From the NCBI GenBank assembly GCA_020637795.1, contig JACKJT010000001.1, forward strand, positions 1,426,001 to 1,490,000: a DNA stretch of 64,000 nucleotides. Reading direction: 5' to 3'. Positions within the stretch are counted from its first letter, which is position 1. The number at the start of each line of letters is the position of its first letter. Shown one piece after another: positions 16,863 to 27,691 of this stretch. Source of the stretch: Hoeflea sp. (GTDB lineage Bacteria; Pseudomonadota; Alphaproteobacteria; Rhizobiales; Rhizobiaceae). The notes below the pieces were generated by a model. It searched no databases and had not been told where the DNA came from. It saw only the letters and a list, made by a program, of their open reading frames with translations. Made by a program: the position numbers and the translations under genes.

Positions 16863-16936
16863 TTGGGTGCTCCGTGAATGTGAAAGCGGAAAACCACTTC
16901 AGCCCGGCGTGAAGGACAGGGCGCTCAGCCGGCCGC

Positions 16937-17383
16937 TCAGTTTGTGGCGGCCACCAGCCGGGCGACCCGGTCGATCGCCAGCAGATAGCCCTGGGTGCCG
17001 CAGCCGGCGATGACGCCGTCGGCGCGCAGCGACACGTAGGAATGGCGGCGGAATTCCTCGCGCTTGTGCACGTTGGAAATGTGCACCTCCATCACCGGGC
17101 CTTCAAAGGTGTTGAGCGCATCGAGGATCGCGATGGAGGTGTGGGTGAAGGCGCCGGGATTGATGACGATGGCTGCGCCGTCTTCACGGGCCTCGTGGAT
17201 CCAGTCGATCAGCTGGTGCTCGGCGTTGGATTGCAGGAACCGGACGCCGAGGCCGTAGCTTTCGGCCTGGCTCAGCGCTGCCGCCTCGACATCGGCAAGG
17301 GTTTCGCGGCCGTAGATTTCCGGCTGGCGCTTGCCCAGAAGGTTGAGGTTCGGTCCGTTGAGGACATAGATCGTGCCGGTCAC
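16937..17383 (-). CDS. aroQ: Type II 3-dehydroquinate dehydratase
   Basis: A 148-aa dodecamer-forming enzyme of the shikimate and quinate pathways that interconverts 3-dehydroquinate and 3-dehydroshikimate. The active-site segment LNGPNLNLLGKRQPEIYG carries Arg19 and Tyr24; NPGAFTHTS, EVHISNVHKREEFRRHSYVS and a C-terminal IAGCGTQGYLLAI complete the full set of family motifs. The start is GTG 17383. In many rhizobia aroQ precedes accB-accC; here it is followed by a BenE transporter instead, which makes a peripheral quinate role conceivable. Confidence 0.95.
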   Translation of the reverse strand: MTGTIYVLNGPNLNLLGKRQPEIYGRETLADVEAAALSQAESYGLGVRFLQSNAEHQLIDWIHEAREDGAAIVINPGAFTHTSIAILDALNTFEGPVMEVHISNVHKREEFRRHSYVSLRADGVIAGCGTQGYLLAIDRVARLVAATN

Positions 17384-17483
17384 CGGGTCTGCCTTTCGCT
17401 GAGAGTCAGGTCGCTTGCCCCTGAAACGGGGCGATGCGAATTCCTAGCCCGAGCGGATGACATGCCGCAAGCCTCCCCGGCAA

Positions 17484-18926
17484 TCATTCCAATCCGTAGG
17501 GCACCGTTTTGCGGGTATTCGGATCGACCACCAGCCGGCGCTTGAGCGGTGGGACTGCGCGCTGATGGCAGTTGCGGCGCTCGCAGATCCGGCAGGAGAC
17601 GCCGATCGGCTCGAAGGCCTCGGCGCGAGCGATGTCAAGATCATCGGCGTAGACCAGCTCCCCAGCGTGCGCGACTTCGCAGCCGAGCGCTAAGGCATAG
17701 GACTGCACCGGATCGCGCCAGCCGCCGGATGGCTTGGAGACCGCGGTGGCCAAACAGAGATAGCGCACGCCGTCGGGGGTTTCGGCCAGTTGCCGGATGA
17801 TGCGGTTGGGGGTCTCGAAGGCCGAGTGCGCGTTCCACAAGGGACAGGCCGAACCGAAGCGGGCAAATTGCAGCTTGGTGGCGGAATGGCGCTTGGTGAT
17901 GTTGCCGGCCTTGTCGACACGGGCGAAGAAGAACGGCACGCCCTTATGCCCCGGGCGTTGTAGGGTCGAGAGCCGGTGCGCCACCTGTTCGAGGCTGGTG
18001 GCGAAGCGGTCGGCCAGCAGCACCAGGTCGTGACGCAGTTCCCGCGCCGCGGCGGAAAAGGCGCCATAGGGCAGGATGGCGGCGCCGGCAAAGTAATTGG
18101 CAAGGCCGATGCGGCAGATGCCGGCGGCATCGGCGGAACGGAAGCGAGCCTCGTCGATGATCCTGCTCATCGCCGCGTCATGCTCGATCAGCGCGATCTG
18201 GCAGGCGATCTGGAAGGCTTGCGTCGAGACCGGCGTGCGCGGATTGAGCCAGAGCACGCGGCTGACCGGATCGAAACGGCGCAGACCGCCGCCACCGGCA
18301 TCGCCCTGCCCTGCACCCGGCTCACCGCCAGAACCGATCACCACCCGCACCCGATGGCGGCGCTCGATGTGATCGGCCAGCGCCTTGAGGCTCACTCCAC
18401 GGCTTTTCGCCAGGTCCCTGCTCAGCGCCTCGCCGGCGAGGTCCAACTCATGGATGTAGTTATCGACATAATGAAAGAAGTCGCGGACCTCTTCGTAAGG
18501 CGTCGGCTCGCTCAGGGCACCTGAGCGTTCCAGCGTCTCGTCGAGTTCGGCGAGCTGGTCGCCGGAGCGGCGCATGGCCTGGTGCAGCGACAGGAAGGCG
18601 CGGGCAAAGGACGGGGCGTTCTGCACCACCAGCTTGACATCGGTCAGCGACGGCTGCGCCCCGCCCGACACCGGATCGGCCAACGCCTCGGAGACATCGG
18701 CCAGCAGCCGGTCGGTGTCCTGGTCGGACAGGGTGGTGATGTCGACGGAGAAGGCTTCGGCCAGCGCCAGCAGCACCGAGGCGCTGACATGACGCTGGTT
18801 GTTCTCGATCTGATTGAGATAGCTTGTCGAGATGCCGAGCTTCTGGGCAAAGCCGGCCTGGGTCAGGCCGTGCTCGCCGCGGATGGCGCGGATCTTGCCG
18901 CCGATGAAGAGCTTGCGTGCGCGCAT
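17484..18926 (-). CDS. ScfR/PccR-type regulator (XRE-HTH, ImmA/IrrE, Cys4 zinc finger)
   Basis: A 480-aa transcription factor of the short-chain fatty acyl-CoA regulator group (PccR, PrpQ, RamB). Residues about 8-65 are an XRE helix-turn-helix (LTQAGFAQKLGISTSYLNQIENNQR). A middle region includes an IrrE-like domain (YVDNYIHELDLAGEALSRDLAK onward). The C-terminus has four cysteines (LGCEVA plus SCRICERRNC) fitting the Cys4 zinc finger of the group. It is divergent from bioY-pccB, with TTGCAA repeats in between. PccR of Rhodobacter sphaeroides activates pccB on propionate or acetate, so the same role is expected. I start it at ATG 18926; TTG 18938 is the alternative. Confidence 0.88.
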   Translation of the reverse strand: MRARKLFIGGKIRAIRGEHGLTQAGFAQKLGISTSYLNQIENNQRHVSASVLLALAEAFSVDITTLSDQDTDRLLADVSEALADPVSGGAQPSLTDVKLVVQNAPSFARAFLSLHQAMRRSGDQLAELDETLERSGALSEPTPYEEVRDFFHYVDNYIHELDLAGEALSRDLAKSRGVSLKALADHIERRHRVRVVIGSGGEPGAGQGDAGGGGLRRFDPVSRVLWLNPRTPVSTQAFQIACQIALIEHDAAMSRIIDEARFRSADAAGICRIGLANYFAGAAILPYGAFSAAARELRHDLVLLADRFATSLEQVAHRLSTLQRPGHKGVPFFFARVDKAGNITKRHSATKLQFARFGSACPLWNAHSAFETPNRIIRQLAETPDGVRYLCLATAVSKPSGGWRDPVQSYALALGCEVAHAGELVYADDLDIARAEAFEPIGVSCRICERRNCHQRAVPPLKRRLVVDPNTRKTVPYGLE

Positions 18927-18939
18927 GGATGTTCGCAAC

Positions 18940-18961
18940 TTTGCAAAATTGCAGTTGCAAA
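18940..18961. promoter_or_regulatory. Tandem TTTGCAAA-type sites, candidate ScfR/PccR operator
   Basis: TTTGCAAA (18940-18947) and GTTGCAAA (18954-18961) lie in the scfR-bioY intergenic region. The published PccR operator is, to my knowledge, TTTGCAAA-X4-TTTGCAAA. Here the spacer is 6, with another TTGCA inside it. The first site begins 14 bp upstream of the scfR start, so autoregulation is likely. Confidence 0.75.
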
Positions 18962-19060
18962 CATTGCTAGTGCAACATGCTTACCTTTTCAACCCTGTCA
19001 CAGGACGTTCATTCGCGCTACCACCGTCCAATCAATTCCCGGTTTCACGGAGTGTCCGCC

Positions 19061-19639
19061 TTGACCCTTTATGCCGCCCTGACCGCCGCCCGGCCCGAAA
19101 AGCTGGCCATCGCCAGTCTCGTGGCCGTTGCCGGCTCGATCCTGCTGACCCTGTCGGCGAAGATCTCGATCCCGTTCTATCCGGTGCCGCTGACCATGAC
19201 GACCTTCGTCGTCATCGGGCTGGGGCTGGCGCTCGGGTCGCGGCTCGGCTCTGCTGCGGTGGCGCTGTACCTCGTCCAGGGTGCGCTCGGCCTGCCGGTG
19301 TTCGCCGGAACGCCGGAGAAGGGCATCGGGCTTGCCTACATGATGGGACCGACCGGCGGCTATCTGCTCGGCTACCTGCTGGCCGCGTTTGCCGCCGGCA
19401 CGCTTGCCGAGCGCGGCATGGACCGCTCGCCGCTGACCGCGTTCCTCGCGGCGCTGATTGCCAGCGCCATCATCTATGTGCCCGGCGTGCTCTGGCTTGG
19501 CGCGCTGTTCGGCTGGGACCAGCCGATCCTCGCCTGGGGCCTGACGCCGTTCATCCTGGGGGATACGACCAAAGCAGCCTTGGCAGCGGCAGTGTTTCCG
19601 GCAAGATGGGCGATGATTGCCAGAAAGGGAGGCCTGTGA
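19061..19639 (+). CDS. bioY: Biotin transporter S-component BioY
   Basis: A 192-aa membrane protein with six hydrophobic segments, the substrate-binding component of an ECF-type biotin transporter; BioY can also work alone in some bacteria. Motifs such as ISIPFYPVPLTMTTFVVIGLGLALGSRLG and GPTGGYLLGYLLAAFAAG are diagnostic. TTG 19061 is preferred because CGGAG lies nine bases upstream and the length fits the family; an ATG at 18977 would add 28 poorly matching residues. Its TGA overlaps the pccB ATG (TGATG). Feeding biotin uptake to a biotin-dependent carboxylase is a neat functional reason for the coupling. No bioMN genes are in the window. Confidence 0.9.
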   Translation: MTLYAALTAARPEKLAIASLVAVAGSILLTLSAKISIPFYPVPLTMTTFVVIGLGLALGSRLGSAAVALYLVQGALGLPVFAGTPEKGIGLAYMMGPTGGYLLGYLLAAFAAGTLAERGMDRSPLTAFLAALIASAIIYVPGVLWLGALFGWDQPILAWGLTPFILGDTTKAALAAAVFPARWAMIARKGGL

Positions 19640-21171
19640 TGCGGGAGATTATCGAAGAGGTTGAACACCGGCGCGAACAGGCCAGGCTCGGCGGCGGGCA
19701 GGCGCGCATCGACGCGCAGCACGCCAAGGGCAAGCTGACCGCGCGCGAACGGCTGGAAGTGCTTCTCGACGAGGGATCGTTCGAGGAATACGACATGTAC
19801 AAGACCCACCGCTGCACCGATTTCGGCATGGAGGCCCAGGTGTTTCCGGGCGATGGCGTGATCACCGGATGGGGCACGATCAACGGCCGCCCGGTCTATG
19901 TGTTCTCCCAGGACTTCACCGTGTTTGGCGGCTCGCTGTCGGAGACGCATGCGGAGAAGATCTGCAAGGTGATGGATCTCGCCGTGCAGAACGGCGCCCC
20001 GCTGATCGGGCTCAACGATTCCGGCGGCGCCCGCATCCAGGAAGGCGTGGCCTCGCTCGGCGGCTATGCGGAAGTGTTCTGGCGCAACGTCCAGGCCTCG
20101 GGCGTGATCCCGCAGATTTCGGTGATCATGGGCCCCTGCGCCGGCGGCGCGGTCTACTCGCCGGCGATGACCGACTTCATCTTCATGGTCAAGGACACGA
20201 GCTACATGTTCGTGACCGGCCCGGACGTGGTCAAGACCGTGACCAACGAGATCGTCACGGCGGAAGAACTCGGCGGCGCCTCGACCCACACCAAAAAGTC
20301 TTCGGTCGCCGACGGGGCCTACGACAACGATGTCGAGGCACTGATCGAGATCCGCCGGATGTTCGATTTCCTGCCGCTGTCGAGCCGCGAAAACCCACCG
20401 GTGATCCCGACCGCGGACGCGCCGGACCGGATCGAGAACGCGCTCGACACGCTGATCCCGGACAATCCGAACAAGCCCTACGACATGCGCGAGGTGATTT
20501 CCCGGGTCGGCGACGAGGGCGATTTCTTCGAGATCCAGGCCAACCACGCCAAGAACATTCTCTGCGGCTTCATCCGGCTCAACGGCTCGACCGTCGGCGT
20601 CGTCGCCAACCAGCCGATGGTGCTGGCGGGATGCCTCGACATCGACTCATCGAAGAAGGCCGCGCGCTTCGTGCGTTTCTGCGACGCCTTCAACATTCCG
20701 ATCCTGACGCTGGTCGACGTGCCTGGCTTCCTGCCGGGCGTCGGCCAGGAATACAACGGCATCATCAAGCACGGCGCGAAACTCTTGTTCGCCTATGCCG
20801 AGGCCACCGTGCCGAAGGTCACCGTGATCACCCGCAAGGCCTATGGCGGCGCCTACGACGTGATGGCGTCCAAGCACATCCGCGCCGATATCAACTACGC
20901 CTGGCCCACCGCGCAGATCGCGGTGATGGGCGCCAAGGGCGCGACCGAGATCCTCTACCGTTCCGAGCTTGGCGACCCGGACAAGATCGCCAGCCGCACC
21001 AAGGATTACGAGGACCGCTTCGCCAACCCGTTCGTCGCCGCCCAGCGCGGCTTCATCGACGAGGTGATCATGCCGCATTCGACGCGGCGCCGGGTGGTCC
21101 GCGCCTTCGAGATGCTGAAGACCAAGAAGGTGACGCAGCCGCTACGCAAGCACGACAACATTCCGTTGTAA
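19639..21171 (+). CDS. pccB: Propionyl-CoA carboxylase, beta (carboxyltransferase) subunit
   Basis: A 510-aa carboxyltransferase subunit that moves the carboxyl group from biotin to propionyl-CoA, giving (S)-methylmalonyl-CoA. The N-terminal half has GGSLSETHAEKICK, NDSGGARIQEGV and GPCAGGAVYSPAMTDF; the C-terminal half has LVDVPGFLPGVGQE and TRKAYGGAYDVMASK, the CoA- and biotin-binding crotonase-fold segments. ATG 19639 overlaps the bioY stop and has GGGAGG upstream. The longer open frame that begins far upstream is not the gene. The partner pccA lies 2.3 kb downstream, separated by four unrelated small genes. Confidence 0.96.
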   Translation: MREIIEEVEHRREQARLGGGQARIDAQHAKGKLTARERLEVLLDEGSFEEYDMYKTHRCTDFGMEAQVFPGDGVITGWGTINGRPVYVFSQDFTVFGGSLSETHAEKICKVMDLAVQNGAPLIGLNDSGGARIQEGVASLGGYAEVFWRNVQASGVIPQISVIMGPCAGGAVYSPAMTDFIFMVKDTSYMFVTGPDVVKTVTNEIVTAEELGGASTHTKKSSVADGAYDNDVEALIEIRRMFDFLPLSSRENPPVIPTADAPDRIENALDTLIPDNPNKPYDMREVISRVGDEGDFFEIQANHAKNILCGFIRLNGSTVGVVANQPMVLAGCLDIDSSKKAARFVRFCDAFNIPILTLVDVPGFLPGVGQEYNGIIKHGAKLLFAYAEATVPKVTVITRKAYGGAYDVMASKHIRADINYAWPTAQIAVMGAKGATEILYRSELGDPDKIASRTKDYEDRFANPFVAAQRGFIDEVIMPHSTRRRVVRAFEMLKTKKVTQPLRKHDNIPL

Positions 21172-21199
21172 GCCGTCGCAGCCCCCAGAGGAGCATGCC

Positions 21200-21595
21200 A
21201 TGAAGATCACACGCGCAGGATCGACGCCCTCGGCCAAAGGCCCGGACGATTACTTCACCGGCACCGTGCGGCTCGACAAGCTGTTTGCGGCCGAGGAACC
21301 GGGACGGGTTCAAGGCGCGGCGGTGACGTTTGAGCCGGGGGCGCGGACGGCATGGCACACGCATCCACTGGGGCAGACGCTCATCGTCACCTCGGGGGTG
21401 GGCCGAGCGCAGCGCGAGGGCGGCCCGGTGGAGGAAATCCGTCCGGGCGATGTGGTCTGGTTCGCAGCCGGCGAGAAGCACTGGCATGGCGCTTCGCCTG
21501 AGGTTGCGATGACGCATATCGTTGTTCAGGAAGCGCTCGATGGTGTGGTCGTTAACTGGCTCGAGAAAGTGGACGATGCGGATTATCTCGGCTGA
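21200..21595 (+). CDS. Cupin-domain protein, (R)-mandelonitrile lyase/carboxymuconolactone-associated type
   Basis: A 131-aa single-domain cupin. The metal site is visible in cupin motif 1, WHTHPLGQTLIVTSGVGRAQ, and motif 2, PGDVVWFAAGEKHWHGAS. The family includes bacterial (R)-mandelonitrile lyase-like and many uncharacterised proteins, so no reaction is assigned. It lies 28 bp after pccB on the same strand with GAGGAG just before the ATG and is therefore probably in the operon. Confidence 0.82.
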   Translation: MKITRAGSTPSAKGPDDYFTGTVRLDKLFAAEEPGRVQGAAVTFEPGARTAWHTHPLGQTLIVTSGVGRAQREGGPVEEIRPGDVVWFAAGEKHWHGASPEVAMTHIVVQEALDGVVVNWLEKVDDADYLG

Positions 21596-21720
21596 GGCGG
21601 CGTATGGCGGGCGCTCACAGGTTTTTGACCGGGTGTCACGGGCAGAGGGCGGCTGCAATTGTTCGACCTTCGGCCTATATGGTTCGGTGAGACATTTCTC
21701 GCCAACAAGGATCCTTTTTG

Positions 21721-22641
21721 ATGACTGATGACACCACCTTCCCGCCCGAGAACAATTTTCCCGCCGGCTATCAGCCTGCCAAGGTGTGGGAATGGAAGCA
21801 GGGCAATGGCGGCCGCTTCGCCAATATCAACCGGCCGATCTCCGGCCCGACGCATGACAAGGACCTGCAGGTCGGCAAGCACCCGCTGCAGCTCTACTCG
21901 CTGGCGACGCCGAACGGCGTCAAGGTGACGATCATGCTGGAAGAGCTGCTCGCCGCCGGCCACAAGGGTGCGGAATACGACGCATGGCTGATCAATATCG
22001 GCGAAGGTGACCAGTTCGGCTCGGGCTTTGTGGAAATCAATCCGAACTCGAAGATCCCGGCGATGGTCGACCATTCGACGCCGGAGCCGACGCGGCTGTT
22101 CGAATCGGGCTCGATCCTGCTCTACCTCGCCGAGAAATTCGGCGCCTTCCTGCCGAAAGAGCACCACGCCCGCACCGAGGCGCTCAACTGGCTGTTCTGG
22201 CAGATGGGATCCGGCCCGTTCCTGGGCGGCGGCTTCGGGCATTTCTATGCCTATGCGCCGATGAAGATCGAATACGCGATCGATCGCTTCGCCATGGAGG
22301 TCAAGCGCCAGCTCGACGTGCTCGACAAGCACCTGGCCAGGAACGAGTTCATGGCCGGAAGCCAGTATTCGATTGCCGACATGGCGATCTGGCCCTGGTA
22401 CGGCACGCTGATGCAGGGCAAGGTCTACAATGACGCCGCCGACTATCTCGACACCGGCATCTACACCAACCTGAAGCGCTGGACCGACCAGATCGCCGAG
22501 CGCCCGGCGGTGAAGCGCGGCCGCATGGTCAACCGCGCCTTTGGCGAGCCGTCCGAGCAGCTGCACGAGCGGCACGACGCCAGCGATTTCGAACTTCGCA
22601 CCCAGGACAAGCTGGACGCAGGGAAGGAAGGCAAGGCCTGA
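21721..22641 (+). CDS. yghU: Glutathione-dependent disulfide-bond oxidoreductase (YghU-type GST)
   Basis: A 306-aa glutathione transferase of the Nu/YghU class, which has GSH-dependent disulfide reductase and peroxidase activity. It shows the class-specific N-terminal extension (PAKVWEWKQGNGGRFANINRPISG), then the thioredoxin-like domain with LYSLATPNGVKVTIMLEE and NPNSKIPAMVDHS, and the helical C-domain with GHFYAYAP and SIADMAIWPWYG. ATG 21721 is favoured over an adjacent TTG because AAGGA lies eight bases upstream. Its TGA overlaps the ATG of the next gene. It is embedded between pccB and pccA. Confidence 0.9.
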   Translation: MTDDTTFPPENNFPAGYQPAKVWEWKQGNGGRFANINRPISGPTHDKDLQVGKHPLQLYSLATPNGVKVTIMLEELLAAGHKGAEYDAWLINIGEGDQFGSGFVEINPNSKIPAMVDHSTPEPTRLFESGSILLYLAEKFGAFLPKEHHARTEALNWLFWQMGSGPFLGGGFGHFYAYAPMKIEYAIDRFAMEVKRQLDVLDKHLARNEFMAGSQYSIADMAIWPWYGTLMQGKVYNDAADYLDTGIYTNLKRWTDQIAERPAVKRGRMVNRAFGEPSEQLHERHDASDFELRTQDKLDAGKEGKA

Positions 22642-23018
22642 TGGCAAAGCTGCCGGAAATGACCAAGCATCGCGGAATCCCGTCCGGCCTGCCCGGCACG
22701 GGGTTCCAGTTCACCATCCGCCGGGCCAATCCGCGCGGGGTTTCGCCGATCATCAACCGCCGCCGCATGGCGGACCGGACGGCGACGGAGAAACTCGCCG
22801 ACGCTGCGTTCCTGCATGCGCTGTGGCACCGGTTCGGCGACGAACCGTTCGAACGCGGCAATCTCGATGCGGGGCGGATCAGCTGGCTGTTCGGGCGCGA
22901 GATCGTGCCCGCCGAAGAGCCCTTCGATCCGAAATCCTACACGGCGCTGCTCAGGATCGACGAACGCGTGGGGCGGGCGAGCTACCCCGCCGCATTCGAG
23001 GACGTGCTGGAGGTATGA
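22641..23018 (+). CDS. Hypothetical protein between yghU and the MAPEG gene
   Basis: A 125-aa soluble basic protein that I do not recognise. It has an Arg-rich N-terminal half (FTIRRANPRGVSPIINRRRMADR) followed by an amphipathic segment ending in RASYPAAFEDVLEV. No signal peptide or membrane helix is visible and it has no cysteine. Start and stop codons overlap both neighbours: TGATG with yghU and ATGA with the MAPEG gene. Tight translational coupling argues that it is a real gene working with them. Confidence 0.7.
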   Translation: MAKLPEMTKHRGIPSGLPGTGFQFTIRRANPRGVSPIINRRRMADRTATEKLADAAFLHALWHRFGDEPFERGNLDAGRISWLFGREIVPAEEPFDPKSYTALLRIDERVGRASYPAAFEDVLEV

Positions 23019-23494
23019 CCGTGCTCGATTTCAGCAACCCGGCCTTTCAGATCTACGCAATCAGCGCCTCTCTCGCGGTGCTGAAGATCATGGGCCAGGG
23101 CTGGATGACGGTCTACCGCCTGATGAAGAGCAATTCCGGGCTGGCCAGCCCGGAAGACCTGCGGCCGGGGCCGTTGAACAAGGATCCCCGTCCGGAGCAA
23201 CTCGAGATCAATGATTATGTCGACCGGTCGCGGCGGATGCACCGGAACGACCTCGAAAACATACCCGCCTTTCTGGCCGCCGGACTTCTGTTTGCGGCCA
23301 CCGAGCCGCCGCTGATCCTGGCCCAGGTCATGATGTACGGCTTCGTTCTGGCCAGGGGGTTTCACACCCTGGCCTATGCGACCAAACAAAGCCACGAGGT
23401 CCGCGCCACGTTCTATACGCTCGGCTCGCTCGCGGTCATCTACATGGCAGTGCATGTGCTTGTCTTTACCGTCGTCCGCTACGGGCTCGGCTGA
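23015..23494 (+). CDS. MAPEG-family membrane protein
   Basis: A 159-aa protein with four hydrophobic segments of the membrane-associated eicosanoid and glutathione metabolism family, bacterial relatives of microsomal glutathione transferase MGST1. The family signature region is visible: RMHRNDLENIPAFLAAGLLFA matches the conserved R-x-H-x-N-x-x-E-N-x-P motif that binds glutathione in MGST1. It starts at ATG 23015 with GGAGG upstream and overlaps the preceding stop codon. Together with yghU it makes a second glutathione-linked function inside the pcc operon. Confidence 0.85.
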   Translation: MTVLDFSNPAFQIYAISASLAVLKIMGQGWMTVYRLMKSNSGLASPEDLRPGPLNKDPRPEQLEINDYVDRSRRMHRNDLENIPAFLAAGLLFAATEPPLILAQVMMYGFVLARGFHTLAYATKQSHEVRATFYTLGSLAVIYMAVHVLVFTVVRYGLG

Positions 23495-23530
23495 CGTTCC
23501 GCAGACATCAAATTCGAATGGGTGGGAAAA

Positions 23531-25533
<2,003 letters not shown>

Positions 25534-25537
<4 letters not shown>

Positions 25538-27672
25538 GCAAGACCACCCGCGACTGGCTCGAGCTTGCCACCAAGGATCTCAAGGGCAAGCCGGTCGAGA
25601 GCCTCAACACCCTAACACCTGAAGGCATCACGCTGAAGCCGCTCTACACCGCCGAGGACCTGCCCGAAAGCGCGGCTGGCGAGCTACCGGGCTTCGCGCC
25701 GTTCACCCGCGGTGTGCGCTCGACCATGTATGCCGGCCAGCCCTGGACGATCCGTCAGTATGCAGGCTTCTCGACGGCGGAGGACTCCAACGCGTTTTAC
25801 CGCAAGAACCTCGCCGCCGGGCAGAAGGGCCTGTCGGTTGCCTTCGATCTCGCCACCCACCGGGGCTATGATTCCGACCATCCGCGGGTGACGGGCGATG
25901 TCGGCAAGGCCGGCGTGGCGATCGATTCCGTCGAGGACATGAAGATCCTGTTCGACGGCATTCCATTGGGCGAGATGAGCGTGTCGATGACCATGAACGG
26001 CGCCATCATCCCGGTGCTGGCGATGTTCATCGTCGCCGGCGAGGAACAGGGCGTCGAGCGCAAGGCACTCACCGGCACCGTGCAGAACGATATCCTCAAG
26101 GAGTTCATGGTCCGCAACACCTACATCTATCCGCCCGAGCCCTCGATGCGGATCGTTGCCGACATCATCGAGTTCACCGCAGCGGAAATGCCGAAGTTCA
26201 ACTCGATCTCGATTTCCGGCTACCACATGCAGGAAGCCGGGGCGACGCTGGCGCAGGAACTGGCCTACACGCTGGCCGACGGCATGGAATATGTCCGTGC
26301 GGCGCAAGCCAAGGGGCTCGATGTCGACGCCTTTGCCGGCCGGCTGTCGTTCTTCTTCTGCATCGGCATGAACGTGTTCATGGAAGCGGCGAAACTGCGC
26401 GCGGCGCGGGCCATGTGGTCGAAGATCATGACCGATTTTGGCGCCAAGTCGGAGCGCTCGAAGATGCTGCGCACCCATTGCCAGACATCGGGCGTGTCGC
26501 TGACCGAACAGGATCCGTACAACAACGTGGTCCGCACCGCGTTCGAGGCGATGGCTGCGGTGCTCGGCGGCACCCAGTCGTTGCACACCAACTCCTTTGA
26601 CGAGGCGATCGCGCTGCCGACGGAATTCTCGGCCCGCATCGCCCGCAACACCCAGCTGATCCTTCAGCACGAGACCGGCATCACCAATGTCGTCGATCCG
26701 CTCGGCGGCTCCTACTATGTCGAGAAGCTGACCGCTGACCTGGCCGAGAAGGCCTGGGAGCTGATCGCCGAGGTCGAGGCGCTCGGCGGCATGACCAAGG
26801 CGGTCGAGCAGGGCCTGCCGAAGATGCGGATCGAGGAGGCAGCTGCCCGCCGGCAGGCGCGGATCGACCGGGGCGAGGACGTCATCGTCGGCGTCAACCG
26901 TTTCCGGCTGGCCGACGAGCCGCAGGTCGACATTCTCGACATCGACACCGACAAGGTGCGCGCCGGCCAAGTGGCGCGGCTTAACAAGATGCGCGCAAGC
27001 CGCGACCCGAAGGCGCACGAAGCGGCGATCGCAGCACTCGAGCAGGTGGCCAAATCCGGCAAGGGCAACCTGCTCGCCGCCGCAATCGACGCGGCGCGGG
27101 CGCGGGCCTCGCTGGGCGAAATCTCCGACGCCATGGAACGCGGTTTCGGCGGCCGCCACCACGCGGTGACCAAGGTGATCGGCGGGGTCTACGAGGACGT
27201 CTATCACGACGATCCGGAATACCAGGCGATTCGCGCGCGCATCGCCGACTACAAGGCCGACAAGGGCCGGGCGCCGCATGTTCTGGTGGCCAAGATGGGT
27301 CAGGATGGCCACGACCGCGGCGCCAAGGTGATCGCCACTGCGTTCGCCGACATGGGCTTCAAGGTGGATCTCACCGACATGTTCGAAACGCCGGCGGAAG
27401 TCACCGACAAGGCGATCGCGCTCGGCGTCGACGTCGTCGGCGTCTCGTCGCTCGCCGCAGGCCACAAGTCGCTGGTGCCCGAGCTGATCACCCGGCTCAA
27501 GGACAAGGCCCGCGCCGACATCCAGGTGGTGGTCGGCGGCGTGATCCCCGAACAGGACTACGCGTTCCTGCGCGAAAAGGGCGTCGCCGAGATCTTCGGC
27601 CCGGGCTCGAACGTCCTCGACGCGGCGAATGCCGTGCTGGCGCGAATTTCGGGGTTGAAGCGGAACGTGTAG
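25534..27672 (+). CDS. Methylmalonyl-CoA mutase, single-chain
   Basis: A 712-aa adenosylcobalamin enzyme converting (R)-methylmalonyl-CoA to succinyl-CoA, the last step of propionyl-CoA assimilation. The N-terminal 500 residues form the substrate TIM barrel (PWTIRQYAGFSTAEDSNAFY, SLHTNSFDEAIALPTEFSARIARNTQ). The C-terminal B12 domain has the D-x-H-x-x-G cobalt motif as DGHDRG (Asp591-His593) and SSLAAGHKSLVPEL. Its start overlaps the pccA stop, so carboxylase and mutase are coupled. The epimerase and the MeaB-type chaperone are not in the window. It is named bhbA or scpA in different organisms; I leave the symbol empty. Confidence 0.96.
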
Positions 27673-27691
27673 ATCCTGGAAACATGGGGCC

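Noticed and set aside
18930..19060. BioR-type site upstream of bioY
   Set aside because: I looked for TTATNNATAA-like repeats and saw none; only TTGCAA-type repeats are present.
18832..19638. Upstream extension of the pccB frame
   Set aside because: It runs through bioY and the ScfR operator in another frame; ATG 19639 has a ribosome-binding site and matches the family N-terminus.
25684..27465. 593-aa open frame on the minus strand
   Set aside because: Antisense to the methylmalonyl-CoA mutase gene, which is unambiguous.
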